From Betaproteobacteria bacterium (GTDB lineage: Bacteria; Pseudomonadota; Gammaproteobacteria; Burkholderiales; Casimicrobiaceae): DNA of 64,000 bases. The notes beneath the pieces are model-generated. The model ran no database searches and was not told the origin of the DNA. It was given only the letters and a program-made list of their open reading frames with translations. Positions 17,026 through 26,469 of this stretch are shown piece by piece. How positions within the stretch are numbered: position 1 is the stretch's first letter; the number at the start of each line of letters is the position of its first letter. The position numbers and the translations under genes were made by a program. The stretch is taken from assembly GCA_013298765.1 (NCBI GenBank), contig JAAFJA010000001.1:1-64000 (forward strand), in the 5' to 3' direction.

Positions 17026-20000
17026 TCATTTCGCTTGGGCTAGAGGCCGTAAACGTATTGAAGCCAATCCTGCCATTAACAAACCAAGTGCCCACAAGAA
17101 GAATGGATTGACAGGCACAGGCAATGCAGGAGGGATTCCAGGGCCGCCCTGATCCACGATCGTGCCATTGGCGGCAAGATCATCATCGCCAAGCTGCCCA
17201 TCCGTGATCGTGAAGCTCACGATGTTGCCGCCGACGCTCGCTGGTAGAACGTACCAGTTTGGCGTCGTACTAGTGGGCGTCGGGCCGTATTTCCAATACT
17301 GCGTGGTGACGGGCAGCGTACCCGGATAGCTGATCGTCAATGTGATCGTGCTACCGGGCGTGCAGCCGATGGTGGTGAAGTCAAACAAGCCGTAGGGGAA
17401 GCTTATGCCGGCGGGGGCGCTCCCTGCGGGCGGGCTGGCCGAGTCACCTGCAACGGGTATGTAGCGTGCGACGCCGTAGGAGCACGCCGCACCGCCGCCT
17501 GTGAAGCTCGCCGTGATGGTGCCTCCGCCCGTAGGCGAGACCGCCGTGTAGCTGCGGAACGAGGGGGTGACCGATACAGGGGCTGAGGCGCTGCCTGCGC
17601 CGACCGAGTTATTGGCAACAACCGTGCAGTCGTAGGTAGTACCGTTGGTGAGACCAGTCACTACAACGGGCGAGGCGCTTCCCGACGCGGTAACTGTAAT
17701 GGCACCGCCTACGCAACTCGCCGTGTAGCCGCTGACGGCAGCGCCGCCGGTGAAGCTCGGGGCGATGAAGGCGATGCTCGCTTGCGCATTACCTGGGGTG
17801 CCCGTGCCGATGGTCGGCGCGCCGGGGACGACAGCGTTGATGACGACGCTGGCGTTGGCGCTGGCCGAGGCGTAGCTCGCGTTGCCGGGTTGCGTTGCCG
17901 TCACTGCGCAACTTCCGACGCCCACAATCGTCAGCAGGTTACCAGCGACGGTGCAGATCGTGTTCGCGGAGCTCGTGCTGAACGTGAAGTTGGTGAGTCC
18001 GCTCGTTGCCGTTGCGCTCAGCGTGATCGGGGTGGCTCCGAAGTTCACCGGAGTGGCAGGCGCGAACGATACCGTCTGCGTGCCTTGGTTTACGGCGACG
18101 TTAGCGTTGGCCGATGCGCTCAGGTAGTTGGCGTTGCCCGCTTGGGTGGCGGTTAATGCGCAGGTGCCGACCCCCACAATCGTGAGTTGGTTACCGGCGA
18201 CCGTACAGACCGTGTTTGGTGAGCTTGTAATGAAGGTGAAGTTAGTCTGACCACTCGTTGCCGTGGCAGTGAGCGTCATCGGAGCGGCACCGACGTTAAC
18301 CGGGGTAGTCGGAGCGAAGGTGACGGTTTGGCTGGCTTGATTGATCACGACGCTTGCATTGGTTGAGGTGCTTGCGAAGTTGGCGTTACCTGGTTGCGTC
18401 GCGGTCAATGCGCACGTGCCCACGCCCACGATGGTGAGTTGGTTGCCAGCTACCGTACAGATCGAGTTGGCCGACGTAGTGCTGAAGTTGAACGTTGTGA
18501 GCCCACTGGTCGCGGTAGCCGTCAGAGTGATCGGGACGACACCAAACACCACCGGGCTGGCAGGCGCGAAGGTGACAGTTTGATTCGCTGCGGTGATCAC
18601 TACCGTGACCGTCGCAGAAGCGCTCTGGTAGCTCGCGTTCCCCGCTTGGGTCGCGGTGAGACTGCAGCTTCCCGCCCCCACGTAGGTGAGCGTATTCCCG
18701 ACCACAGTACATACGCTCGAAGACGAGCTCGTGCTGAAGGCGAAGGTAGTAAGTCCACTTGAAGCGGTTGCACTCAGTGTGGTTGGTGCCGCGCCAAAGG
18801 TCACTGGGGTCGCGGGCGTGAAGGTCACAGTTTGGGTGCCCGGGTTCACCACAATCGTGGCACTCGCCGAGGCACTCTGGAAGTTTGCATTGCCCGGTTG
18901 CGTGGCAGTGAGCGCACAGGCACCGCCCCCAGTGAAGGTGACGGTGTTGCCGGCGACAGTACAAATTGATGCTGCCGAGGTAGTAGCGAAGTTAAACGTC
19001 GTGAGCCCACTGGTCGCGGCGGCGGAGAGCACGACCGGGGCTGCACCGAAAATAACCGGGCTGGCAGGCGCGAAAGTCACCGTCTGCGTGGCCGGGTTGA
19101 TGGTGACGGTCGCGTTAGCCGAAGCGCTCAGGTAGTTTGCATTCCCAGGTTGCGTGGCGGTGAGATTGCACACGCCTGCACCGGTAATCGTGAGTTGGTT
19201 GCCTGCGACCGTGCAGATCGTGTTGGCCGAGGTCGTGCTGTAGCTGAACGCGGTGAGGCCGCTCGTCGCACTCGCCGTCAGCGTGATCGGCGCAATCCCA
19301 AACACGACCGGACTCGTAGGAGTGAAGGTGACGGTTTGCGTGGCTGGATTTATCGCGATGCTCGCGCTGAGTGAGGCGCTGGCGTAGTTGGCGTTACCTG
19401 GTTGCGTCGCGGTCAAGGCACAGGTGCCCACGCCCACAATGGTGAGCTGGTTACCTGCCACGGTGCAAATCGTGTTGGCCGACGTGGTGCTGAAGTTAAA
19501 CGTTGTGAGCCCACTGGTCGCACTCGCAGTCAAAGTGATGGGAGTGACGCCAAACACCACTGGGCTGGCAGGCGCGAAGGTGAGTGTCTGCACGCCTTGA
19601 GCAATGTTGACCGTGTACGCACGACTGCCAGTGAACGGACCTGGAGCTGAACTGCTGTCGGTGGCGGTGATCGTGAAATTGAACGGACCGGCTGCGTTGG
19701 GCGTGCCCGTAATTGCACCGCTCGGCGCCAGCGTTAATCCGCCAGGCAGCGCTCCACTGGTGACAGCGAAGCCATAAGCCCCCGTGCCACCGCTTGCGCT
19801 CAGTGTTTCGCTGTAGCTCACGCCCACTGTGCCGTTAACAAGCGTCGCCGGATTGACGCTAATCGGTGGCGCAGTCGTAATTGCAATACGAATCGGATCT
19901 CGACTTGCGAAACGAACCGCGTTTCCGGCAACACCGTAGTTGTGAACGCCAAAGTCGGCATTGATGCGAGCGTGTTCGACGCGAATCGAAGGTGCCGCGG

Positions 20001-23000
20001 CGACCACGGGTGCATTGATGAGAATGTGAGTCAGGCTCTGGGCGCTGCCCGCTGACACTTCACTGTATTTCTCTGTAGGATTCGTAATCAAGCTCGCGCT
20101 ATCGGTCAATGCTTGAGTGATGGGGCTCACGTAATCAGCGATCACGCTCGAAGCCGCCGCCGCATTGCCGCGCAAAATGCCCATCACATCCACATAACCG
20201 TCGTTAAATTCATTTGCGTTGAAATCGCCTAAAACGACGATCCGCTCTGCTGGGTTTGTTGTTTGGCGCGCCTGGATCAGATTCGCCAGGAACATTGCTT
20301 GCTCGCCGCGTTTCGCCCGAACACGTGCGCCCTCTGTCGACCAACCGCTAGAGCCCGGCGAGGTGTCGTCAAGACCGTTCATAGAGCGCAGATGGTTAAC
20401 GATCACGGTGACGGGGTAACTAGCACCGTTGCTCGCATTGACGATGGCGCGCAACAACAACGGCGGACGATCATTCAAAAGCGAGCTACTGGTATCCGGA
20501 TTCACCAGCATCGAATTCTTTCCAAACTGCGTGACTTCAAGCACTTCCACGCGGTTTACGGGGCCGACGCTGCGGTTGCTCACAAGGAAACCAACGTTTA
20601 TGCCCCCAACGTCATTACCCTGAACGAGGTAGGGTACATATTGCGGTGCGCTCGCGCACGTACTGTTGATTCGGTCAGCGAGCAAACCAAGCACACGCAA
20701 GTTTTCTACTTCGGTAACGCCTAAGATATGCGGTGCTTTCACGAAGTCGCAAATCGCAATCGAGGCTTTTGTAAGGCGCTTATCGAGCGCCGCAGCGGTC
20801 AGCGTTGGAGCGCCGTTGCTGTCGTTTACTTCGTCGAAGAACCGTTGCAAATTGACGCTTGCGATCGTCACCTCGTCCGAAGCCGCGTCTGACACAGCCA
20901 CGGGTGTCTTACCTGCGCTCACAGCGCCGGAACCGACGTCGGGCAATAGCGCCCAGGTGCCAGCGGAATAGTCCAGCACACCCGTCATATTCGAAATCGT
21001 CGCATCGGCTTCAACAGCAATCGCGGTTGCGCTGACCTGCCCGCGACTCAGCACTGCAATGCGCTCTTGATTGGTATCGAAAATCGGCGGAGTTTTGCCT
21101 CCGGGAATCGGGAACACATCCATCACCCCGATACCGGGTTCACGGAACGGCCGCACCACGCTGTTGAGCACGACGTGAAAGACGCCAGTCGTCGATGAAC
21201 TCGCGCTGGACTCGACGATGTTGCCACCCGAAGGTTCAACAACACGAGCGCTGCCAATTGTGACGCGCATGCCCTCGAATTTTTCTGCGGTGCCGGGGTT
21301 TGACATCGCGTTGAAATCGGCGACCGTTAGCGCGACTGGGGCTGGCAATGGATTGCCGGTCGATAGCACGACGATCGTTGGCGAGGTGAGCTGAGTGATC
21401 GACCGCTGGTTCGGATTGGTGACTGGTGTGAATTCGGTAACGGTTCCGGTTACGCGCACGCGGTTCCCGATCCCGGCCGTTGATGGTGGCGCAGTGGACG
21501 TAAATACAAAAATGCCCTGCGACGTGTTCGGATCGGCATCGACGTTGGCATCCGCAGTTTGCAGGAAAAAACCGTTGTTGAATTTCTGCGCAGTAACAAT
21601 ACCCTCGGTCGTGACCACCGCACCATTCAACGGAGAGATCAATCCGCTGCCCTGGATGTCGTGAATCTGCGTGACGGCTACGTCATCGTTTTGAATCGTG
21701 CCGAGCCCCTGTCCATCGGAAACGGTCGCGCCGGTCACGTTGGTAACGTTTACAAAGAACGTTTCGTTCGCTTCCGGCGTGGTGTCGCCATTGACTATTA
21801 CGGTGAAGCTGTAGGTACTACTGCCCGCCGCAATAGTTTGCGCGGTCAGCGCCCTCGCAACGTAGTCACTGCCTGCCGTGGCAGTTCCGTTTGCCGTTGC
21901 GATGTCGAAGGTGACGCCACCCGGGCCCGCAGGTGCACTGAGGCTCACCGTAAACGTGAAGTTCGTGGTGCCGCTGTCGCCTTCGCTGAGCGAAACGTCG
22001 TTGATCGTCAACGTCGGAGGCGGGATGATGGTGTCGGTATCTGTCGCCGCATTGTTTGCCGGATTCGGATCTGCAACAGCACTCGACACCGTCGCCGTAT
22101 TGGTTAGCGTTCCCGTAGCTAACGGTGCTATGGAACACATGGCGGTGAATGTAGTACTGCCACCGGCCGGGAGATTCACGACGCTATTGATGTTGGCACT
22201 GCCAGAGGCGTTGCACGTGCCCCCCCCTGCCCCGACGCATGTCCAGCTGACAGCGGTGCAAGCCGCCGGGAACGTGTCCGCAACCGTCGCGCTATTCGCG
22301 GCATCAGGCCCGGCGTTAGACGCGACAATCGTGTAGGTGGTCGTGCCGCCTGCACTGCTACTCAAAGTGCCGTTGGTTTTCGTGATGGAAAGATCGGCAG
22401 CAAGCGCACGATTTGTAAGTCCGAAGCTCAACGCGCTGCCCGCGTTCCCTTGCATGTTGGCGCTAACCGTGTAGCTGCCGATGGTCGCGTTGGCCGCTGC
22501 ACTGGTGCTGGCTTGACCGTTAGCGGCGATAGTCGCTGTGGCGCTGCCGAGAGTCGCACTGGCGCCGGCGCCGGGTGCGGTGAACCTGACCACGCCACCT
22601 TGCACCGGTTCACTGTTGGTGCTCGCCACTGTAGCGATCAACGGCGAAGCAAACGCTGTGCTGATGACCGCGGTTTGGGGGCTGCCCGAGGTCTGAGTCA
22701 GGCTAAACCCGCGCGATTCAAATGCACCGACGTCAACGCTGACTACGCGGGCGATGCCGCGTTGATCGTTTGTTGGCGCACTCACATTTGTCCCGGCATT
22801 GATCGCGACGCTGCCGGGTAGCAAGGGCAGTGTTGGCGTTAATCCGCCGTAATTGGCCAAGCTTCCTAACAACGCCGTTGGGACCCCAACTTGGTTGTTG
22901 TTCGTGCCATTGGTCAAGCCACCATTAGGGGTACCTGTACCAATCACATTGAAGGCGCTCGCCGCTTGCAAAGTGCCATCAATATTGGCTTGTGAGCCAT

Positions 23001-24465
23001 TTCCTTCCGTGTTTCCGATCACGATGGTGTTGCGTATCGTCGTTGGCACACCATTAGTGGTAATCCCCGCTCCCACGCCAAACGCGTTCACCAACGTATT
23101 GCCCGAAATGGTGCAGTTAGTGATCGTGAGAGCCGTGCCACCGGCGCCAATCGCGCCAGTATCGCTACCGCCTTGATTGCCGCTGAAAGTGCAATTCGAC
23201 AAGATTGTTGTGCCTGCACCCGCTATACCCAAGCCTCCGGCAAAGCTCGAGGCAATATTGTTGGTCACGCTTGAATTGCTCAAGTTCAACACTGAGTCAT
23301 TTTGCAGACCTGCTGACTGGGGCGAACGGTTGCCAGTGATGTGCATATTAGTCAGCGTGAGCGATCCACTGTTTTGGATACCGCCCGATTGAGTCGGGTG
23401 ATTGCCATTGCTCACGGTCAACGCATTCATGCTGACCGTATTCCCGCTTAGTACATTGAAAATGCGGAAGTTTGGTGTGCCACCGGCGGTGCTGCGGGTG
23501 ACGGTGACCATACTCGTGCCACCATCAATGGTCAGGTTTTTATTGATCGCAATTTCAGCGCTGGTCAGCGTCACGGTGGTGACACCGGGTTGGAACGTGA
23601 CGGTGCTGCCCGCGCACGCATTCGCAATAGTCTGCCGCAACGAACCAGCGCCAGAATCATTGCCGTTGGTGACCACAGTCGATGGGCAAGCGGGCGACGC
23701 AATGATGTTCACCGCAACATGAAGTACGGACTGTGAGTTAGAGGTCCACGCCATCGTCGTCGATGCCGCGCCCGGCGTCGTGGATGTCGAATATCGGGCG
23801 AATCCAGCGCCCGATCCAGTGATGCTGCCCGCTCCCGTGACTAGCAATGTTTGACCCGCCGCAGCGGTTGCGGTCACTGCGGCGCCGGTATTGAAGCCAT
23901 CGAAAATATCGAAGACCAAATTACCGCTCGCGCTAGTTACTGCAAAACTTGATCCGACGTTGCTGCCCGACAGTGGCATCGCGGATTGCGGGTTGTTTAC
24001 CGAAACCGTTTGATCTACGCCTGCGTAGGTGACAGCTGAAATGAATGACTGGGTAGCAGGCGTTGCCTGCCCCGACGACGGTGTCGCAAACGTGGCACTA
24101 ATTGTTGCAGTGGTGGGCGAAGCGCTGTTACCTAAGCGGAGGAACCAGATCGAATCGACGGCGACCGTATCGTCTCGTTCGACGGCTTTGATCATCGGCG
24201 AAGCGCCGAACGAAACAGACGTGACGTCTACGTATCCCGCGTGCGACGCAGTAACGATCAACACTCGATCCGTGCCCGCGGGCACCGTGACGTTGGTCAT
24301 CGAATGCACTGTACCTACTGCACTCTGAAACAGCGATGAAGGCGTGCCAAGCTGAGTAATCGCTGCATGGGCGGCGATGGACGTGGCGAGCGAAAAAACT
24401 AGTGCGACAAGCAGCGCACCGTTGACGCGCAGGATCGCAGCATATTTCGAAAAACTCATCACCAC
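17026..24465 (-). CDS. giant exported multidomain protein (beta-helix, DUF11, Calx-beta, EEP-nuclease-like, seven Ig-like repeats)
   Basis: A 2479-residue exported protein. In order: signal peptide (1-36); a beta-domain; a CSLREA/beta-helix region (about 255-590) ending in an anchor-Q-like NDQRGIARVVSVDVGAFES; a DUF11 domain (ADLSITKTNG); a Calx-beta domain (SLSEGDSGTTNFTFTVSL); an OB-fold-like segment; and an ExeM-type endonuclease/exonuclease/phosphatase domain (about 1190-1525) with GVTEVEN, VNHLRS and LGDFNANEF. A He_PIG-like Ig, seven tandem Ig-like repeats, FN3 and an anchor-U-like domain (ITDGQLGDDDLAANG) follow. The end, PVPVNPFFLWALGLLMAGLA plus a basic tail, is a sorting-type helix. 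The usual SDHDP at the end of the nuclease reads ASRDP, so catalysis may be lost. Confidence 0.88.
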   Translation of the reverse strand: MVMSFSKYAAILRVNGALLVALVFSLATSIAAHAAITQLGTPSSLFQSAVGTVHSMTNVTVPAGTDRVLIVTASHAGYVDVTSVSFGASPMIKAVERDDTVAVDSIWFLRLGNSASPTTATISATFATPSSGQATPATQSFISAVTYAGVDQTVSVNNPQSAMPLSGSNVGSSFAVTSASGNLVFDIFDGFNTGAAVTATAAAGQTLLVTGAGSITGSGAGFARYSTSTTPGAASTTMAWTSNSQSVLHVAVNIIASPACPSTVVTNGNDSGAGSLRQTIANACAGSTVTFQPGVTTVTLTSAEIAINKNLTIDGGTSMVTVTRSTAGGTPNFRIFNVLSGNTVSMNALTVSNGNHPTQSGGIQNSGSLTLTNMHITGNRSPQSAGLQNDSVLNLSNSSVTNNIASSFAGGLGIAGAGTTILSNCTFSGNQGGSDTGAIGAGGTALTITNCTISGNTLVNAFGVGAGITTNGVPTTIRNTIVIGNTEGNGSQANIDGTLQAASAFNVIGTGTPNGGLTNGTNNNQVGVPTALLGSLANYGGLTPTLPLLPGSVAINAGTNVSAPTNDQRGIARVVSVDVGAFESRGFSLTQTSGSPQTAVISTAFASPLIATVASTNSEPVQGGVVRFTAPGAGASATLGSATATIAANGQASTSAAANATIGSYTVSANMQGNAGSALSFGLTNRALAADLSITKTNGTLSSSAGGTTTYTIVASNAGPDAANSATVADTFPAACTAVSWTCVGAGGGTCNASGSANINSVVNLPAGGSTTFTAMCSIAPLATGTLTNTATVSSAVADPNPANNAATDTDTIIPPPTLTINDVSLSEGDSGTTNFTFTVSLSAPAGPGGVTFDIATANGTATAGSDYVARALTAQTIAAGSSTYSFTVIVNGDTTPEANETFFVNVTNVTGATVSDGQGLGTIQNDDVAVTQIHDIQGSGLISPLNGAVVTTEGIVTAQKFNNGFFLQTADANVDADPNTSQGIFVFTSTAPPSTAGIGNRVRVTGTVTEFTPVTNPNQRSITQLTSPTIVVLSTGNPLPAPVALTVADFNAMSNPGTAEKFEGMRVTIGSARVVEPSGGNIVESSASSSTTGVFHVVLNSVVRPFREPGIGVMDVFPIPGGKTPPIFDTNQERIAVLSRGQVSATAIAVEADATISNMTGVLDYSAGTWALLPDVGSGAVSAGKTPVAVSDAASDEVTIASVNLQRFFDEVNDSNGAPTLTAAALDKRLTKASIAICDFVKAPHILGVTEVENLRVLGLLADRINSTCASAPQYVPYLVQGNDVGGINVGFLVSNRSVGPVNRVEVLEVTQFGKNSMLVNPDTSSSLLNDRPPLLLRAIVNASNGASYPVTVIVNHLRSMNGLDDTSPGSSGWSTEGARVRAKRGEQAMFLANLIQARQTTNPAERIVVLGDFNANEFNDGYVDVMGILRGNAAAASSVIADYVSPITQALTDSASLITNPTEKYSEVSAGSAQSLTHILINAPVVAAAPSIRVEHARINADFGVHNYGVAGNAVRFASRDPIRIAITTAPPISVNPATLVNGTVGVSYSETLSASGGTGAYGFAVTSGALPGGLTLAPSGAITGTPNAAGPFNFTITATDSSSAPGPFTGSRAYTVNIAQGVQTLTFAPASPVVFGVTPITLTASATSGLTTFNFSTTSANTICTVAGNQLTIVGVGTCALTATQPGNANYASASLSASIAINPATQTVTFTPTSPVVFGIAPITLTASATSGLTAFSYSTTSANTICTVAGNQLTITGAGVCNLTATQPGNANYLSASANATVTINPATQTVTFAPASPVIFGAAPVVLSAAATSGLTTFNFATTSAASICTVAGNTVTFTGGGACALTATQPGNANFQSASASATIVVNPGTQTVTFTPATPVTFGAAPTTLSATASSGLTTFAFSTSSSSSVCTVVGNTLTYVGAGSCSLTATQAGNASYQSASATVTVVITAANQTVTFAPASPVVFGVVPITLTATATSGLTTFNFSTTSANSICTVAGNQLTIVGVGTCALTATQPGNANFASTSTNASVVINQASQTVTFAPTTPVNVGAAPMTLTATATSGQTNFTFITSSPNTVCTVAGNQLTIVGVGTCALTATQAGNANYLSASANANVAVNQGTQTVSFAPATPVNFGATPITLSATATSGLTNFTFSTSSANTICTVAGNLLTIVGVGSCAVTATQPGNASYASASANASVVINAVVPGAPTIGTGTPGNAQASIAFIAPSFTGGAAVSGYTASCVGGAITVTASGSASPVVVTGLTNGTTYDCTVVANNSVGAGSASAPVSVTPSFRSYTAVSPTGGGTITASFTGGGAACSYGVARYIPVAGDSASPPAGSAPAGISFPYGLFDFTTIGCTPGSTITLTISYPGTLPVTTQYWKYGPTPTSTTPNWYVLPASVGGNIVSFTITDGQLGDDDLAANGTIVDQGGPGIPPALPVPVNPFFLWALGLLMAGLASIRLRPLAQAK
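17830..19600 (-). repeat. seven tandem Ig-like repeats of about 250 bp within the giant gene
   Basis: Seven units of about 80-85 codons share TQTVTFAPASPV-FG, LTxxATSGLTxFxFSTxSANTICTV, and GxCALTATQPGNANYxSA. Units differ enough at the DNA level to be old duplications, yet are similar enough for recombination to change copy number. They encode beta-sandwich stalk modules in the 2479-residue protein. Confidence 0.88.
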
Positions 24466-24521
24466 CCCTCAGATAAATATGAGAGGCATCATACACGCAT
24501 CTTACGACGGTTTGACTATCT

Positions 24522-25973
24522 CTACGCCGTCCCGCCCACCGTCAATCCATCAATGCGCAGCGTTGGCTGGCCGATCCCAACCGGCACGCTCTGCCCCTCT
24601 TTGCCGCACACGCCGATGCCTTCATCAAGACGCATGTCATTGCCGATCATGGAGATCTGTTGCATCGCGTCGATCCCGTTGCCGATCAACGTTGCGCCTT
24701 TAACGGGATACATTAGCTTGCCGTTTTCGATCTTCCAGGCTTCGTCCATCGTGAAAACAAACTTACCGCTGGTGATATCCACCTGACCGCCGCCGAAGTT
24801 CACCGCGTAAATCCCGTCCTTCACGCTTTCAATGATCGCTTGCGGGTCTTCGTTGCCGCCAAGCATGTAGGTATTGGTCATGCGCGGCATCGGCAAATGT
24901 GCATAGCTCTCGCGGCGACCGTTGCCGGTGGAGCGCGTGCCCATCAGTCGCGCGTTCATCGTGTCTTGCATGTAGCCTTTAAGGATGCCGTCTTCAATGA
25001 GAACGGTGGCTTCCGTGGGCGTACCTTCATCGTCAACCGTGAGCGAACCGCGGCGATCTTTGAGCGTTCCGTCGTCTATCACCGTTACGCCTTTAGACGC
25101 CACGCGATCTCCGATACGATCACTATACGTCGAAGATCCCTTTCGATTGAAATCACCCTCTAGCCCATGACCTACGGCCTCGTGAAGCAAAACGCCAGGC
25201 CAGCCCGGACCCAGCACCACGGGCATCACGCCCGCAGGCGCAGGGCGCGCGTCAAGATTCAAAATCGCCATGTCTACCGCTTCGTGCGCGCGTTTCGTCA
25301 AAAACGCATCATCAAAGCGCTCAAAGCCGTATCTCCCGCCGCCGCCAGATCGGCCCTGCTCTCGCCGTCCGCCCGACTCCACAATCGCCGTGACATTTAC
25401 CCGGCAAAGCGGACGCACATCCGCGTTCATCACGCCATCGGTTCGCAGCACCATCATCACCACGTGCTCACACGCGAGGCTCACCATCACTTGCGTCACA
25501 CGTGGGTCGCGAGCTCGAGCGATCCCTTCAACCTTTTTAAGCAATTCAATCTTCGCGTCATCCGAGATGGACGCCAGCGGATCATTCGCCGAGTAAAGCG
25601 CGGCCGAGTGCCCGGGCATCATCAATGAAACCGTGCCTGACTGACCTTGCGCACCAATGGCAGACACCGTTGCCGCCGCTTTATTGATCGACGCCAGCGA
25701 CAAATCGCCGGAGTACGCAAAGGCTGTTTGCTCGCCCGTGATCGCGCGCACGCCCACGCCTTGATCAATCGAGAAACTACCGCTTTTAACGATCCCCTCT
25801 TCCAGCGACCAACTCTCGCTCTTGTTGTGTTCGAAATACAAATCCGCGAACTCACAGCCGCGCGCACGAATGCCGCCAAGTGTCGATTGCAGCGCGTCGA
25901 TGCTCAAGCCGCTGGGCGCGAGGAACAACGATTGCGCGACGGAAAAAGCGGAAGACGGGGGAAGAGAAGCCAT
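24522..25973 (-). CDS. tldD: metalloprotease TldD
   Basis: TldD forms a heterodimeric zinc protease with TldE/PmbA that degrades unfolded peptides and processes some modified peptides and antitoxins. From the ATG at 25973 it is 483 residues, normal for the family. The zinc motif is visible as LLHEAVGHGLEGD. Flanking family sequences include RKGSSTYSDRIGDRVAS, DDEGTPTEATVLIEDG and GVCGKEGQSVPVGIGQPTLR near the end. No pmbA/tldE lies in the window. The giant surface-protein gene starts 56 bases downstream on the same strand, so read-through is possible. No clear Shine-Dalgarno sequence precedes the ATG. Confidence 0.94.
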   Translation of the reverse strand: MASLPPSSAFSVAQSLFLAPSGLSIDALQSTLGGIRARGCEFADLYFEHNKSESWSLEEGIVKSGSFSIDQGVGVRAITGEQTAFAYSGDLSLASINKAAATVSAIGAQGQSGTVSLMMPGHSAALYSANDPLASISDDAKIELLKKVEGIARARDPRVTQVMVSLACEHVVMMVLRTDGVMNADVRPLCRVNVTAIVESGGRREQGRSGGGGRYGFERFDDAFLTKRAHEAVDMAILNLDARPAPAGVMPVVLGPGWPGVLLHEAVGHGLEGDFNRKGSSTYSDRIGDRVASKGVTVIDDGTLKDRRGSLTVDDEGTPTEATVLIEDGILKGYMQDTMNARLMGTRSTGNGRRESYAHLPMPRMTNTYMLGGNEDPQAIIESVKDGIYAVNFGGGQVDITSGKFVFTMDEAWKIENGKLMYPVKGATLIGNGIDAMQQISMIGNDMRLDEGIGVCGKEGQSVPVGIGQPTLRIDGLTVGGTA

Positions 25974-26242
25974 GAAACTTAACAACAAGAGAAGGTTTAT
26001 GTGGAGTGTAGTTTGTGGAGCATCCGCGGAATCCAAGCTCCACCGGTCGATCGCCCCGTTCGAGAGGCCGCAGCATTACCTCTCCCCGACGAAGTCGGTT
26101 TTTAGGACGCCGTTTGAGCTGCTGCCTGAAGCAGTTTGAAAACGACCGATTTAGTTCGTTTTCGTGATCTAGCCCTGACTTAGTGGGGCATGCAGCTTAT
26201 CCCTACCATTTGAAGAAACGCACCGGCGCTGCACCCCCGTAG

Positions 26243-26262
26243 CCCGGATGCTCGCATCCGGG
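26243..26262. repeat. REP-like palindrome CCCGGATGC-TC-GCATCCGGG
   Basis: A perfect 9-bp inverted repeat with a 2-base loop, preceded by GTAG. Such GTAGCCCGGATG hairpins are widespread dispersed palindromes in beta- and gammaproteobacteria. Confidence 0.7.
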
Positions 26263-26296
26263 TTCCCCAACATCTTCCTCGCGCCCCCAAAGCAAC

Positions 26297-26379
26297 GTAG
26301 CCGCGATGAAGTGAAGCGAAATCGATGGAATCGTGAAGAAAACAAGTGCCTCGACTCCGTTTCACTTCATCGCGCCTAC
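26297..26379. repeat. long inverted repeat with 18-of-19-bp arms
   Basis: GTAGCCGCGATGAAGTGAA at 26297-26315 is repeated inverted at 26361-26379 with one mismatch and a 45-base spacer. The GTAG...CTAC ends resemble those of the other palindromic families nearby. It lies about 90 bases upstream of the DUF7948/SBBP start codon. Confidence 0.7.
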
Positions 26380-26469
26380 CTCCGAAAACTCGTACGAATA
26401 GCCCGTGACACCGCGCCGCGCAACGGCAATACTCCGCGCGTACCCAAAAAAAACGTACCGGAGTGCTTT

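Larger units (their letters stand above)
25974..26469. other. 496-base intergenic region rich in palindromes
   Basis: The gap lies between the divergent tldD and DUF7948/SBBP genes. It contains a TAGCCCT-N8-GGGGC element (26169-26189), a REP-like hairpin (26243-26262) and a long inverted repeat (26297-26379). Frames crossing it are open by chance and have no coding character. Promoters for both genes must lie here, but none is distinct. Confidence 0.5.

Noticed and set aside
17830-19600. CRISPR-like or satellite array
   Set aside because: The regular spacing of about 250 bp comes from seven Ig-like protein repeats. Units are translated and diverged, with no short direct repeats and unique spacers.
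17400-24400. Many long antisense frames across the giant exported-protein gene
   Set aside because: They arise from the repetitive Thr/Ala/Val-rich coding sequence. Their products are Arg/Cys-rich, lack ribosome-binding sites and match no family, whereas the 2479-residue frame shows a clear domain order.
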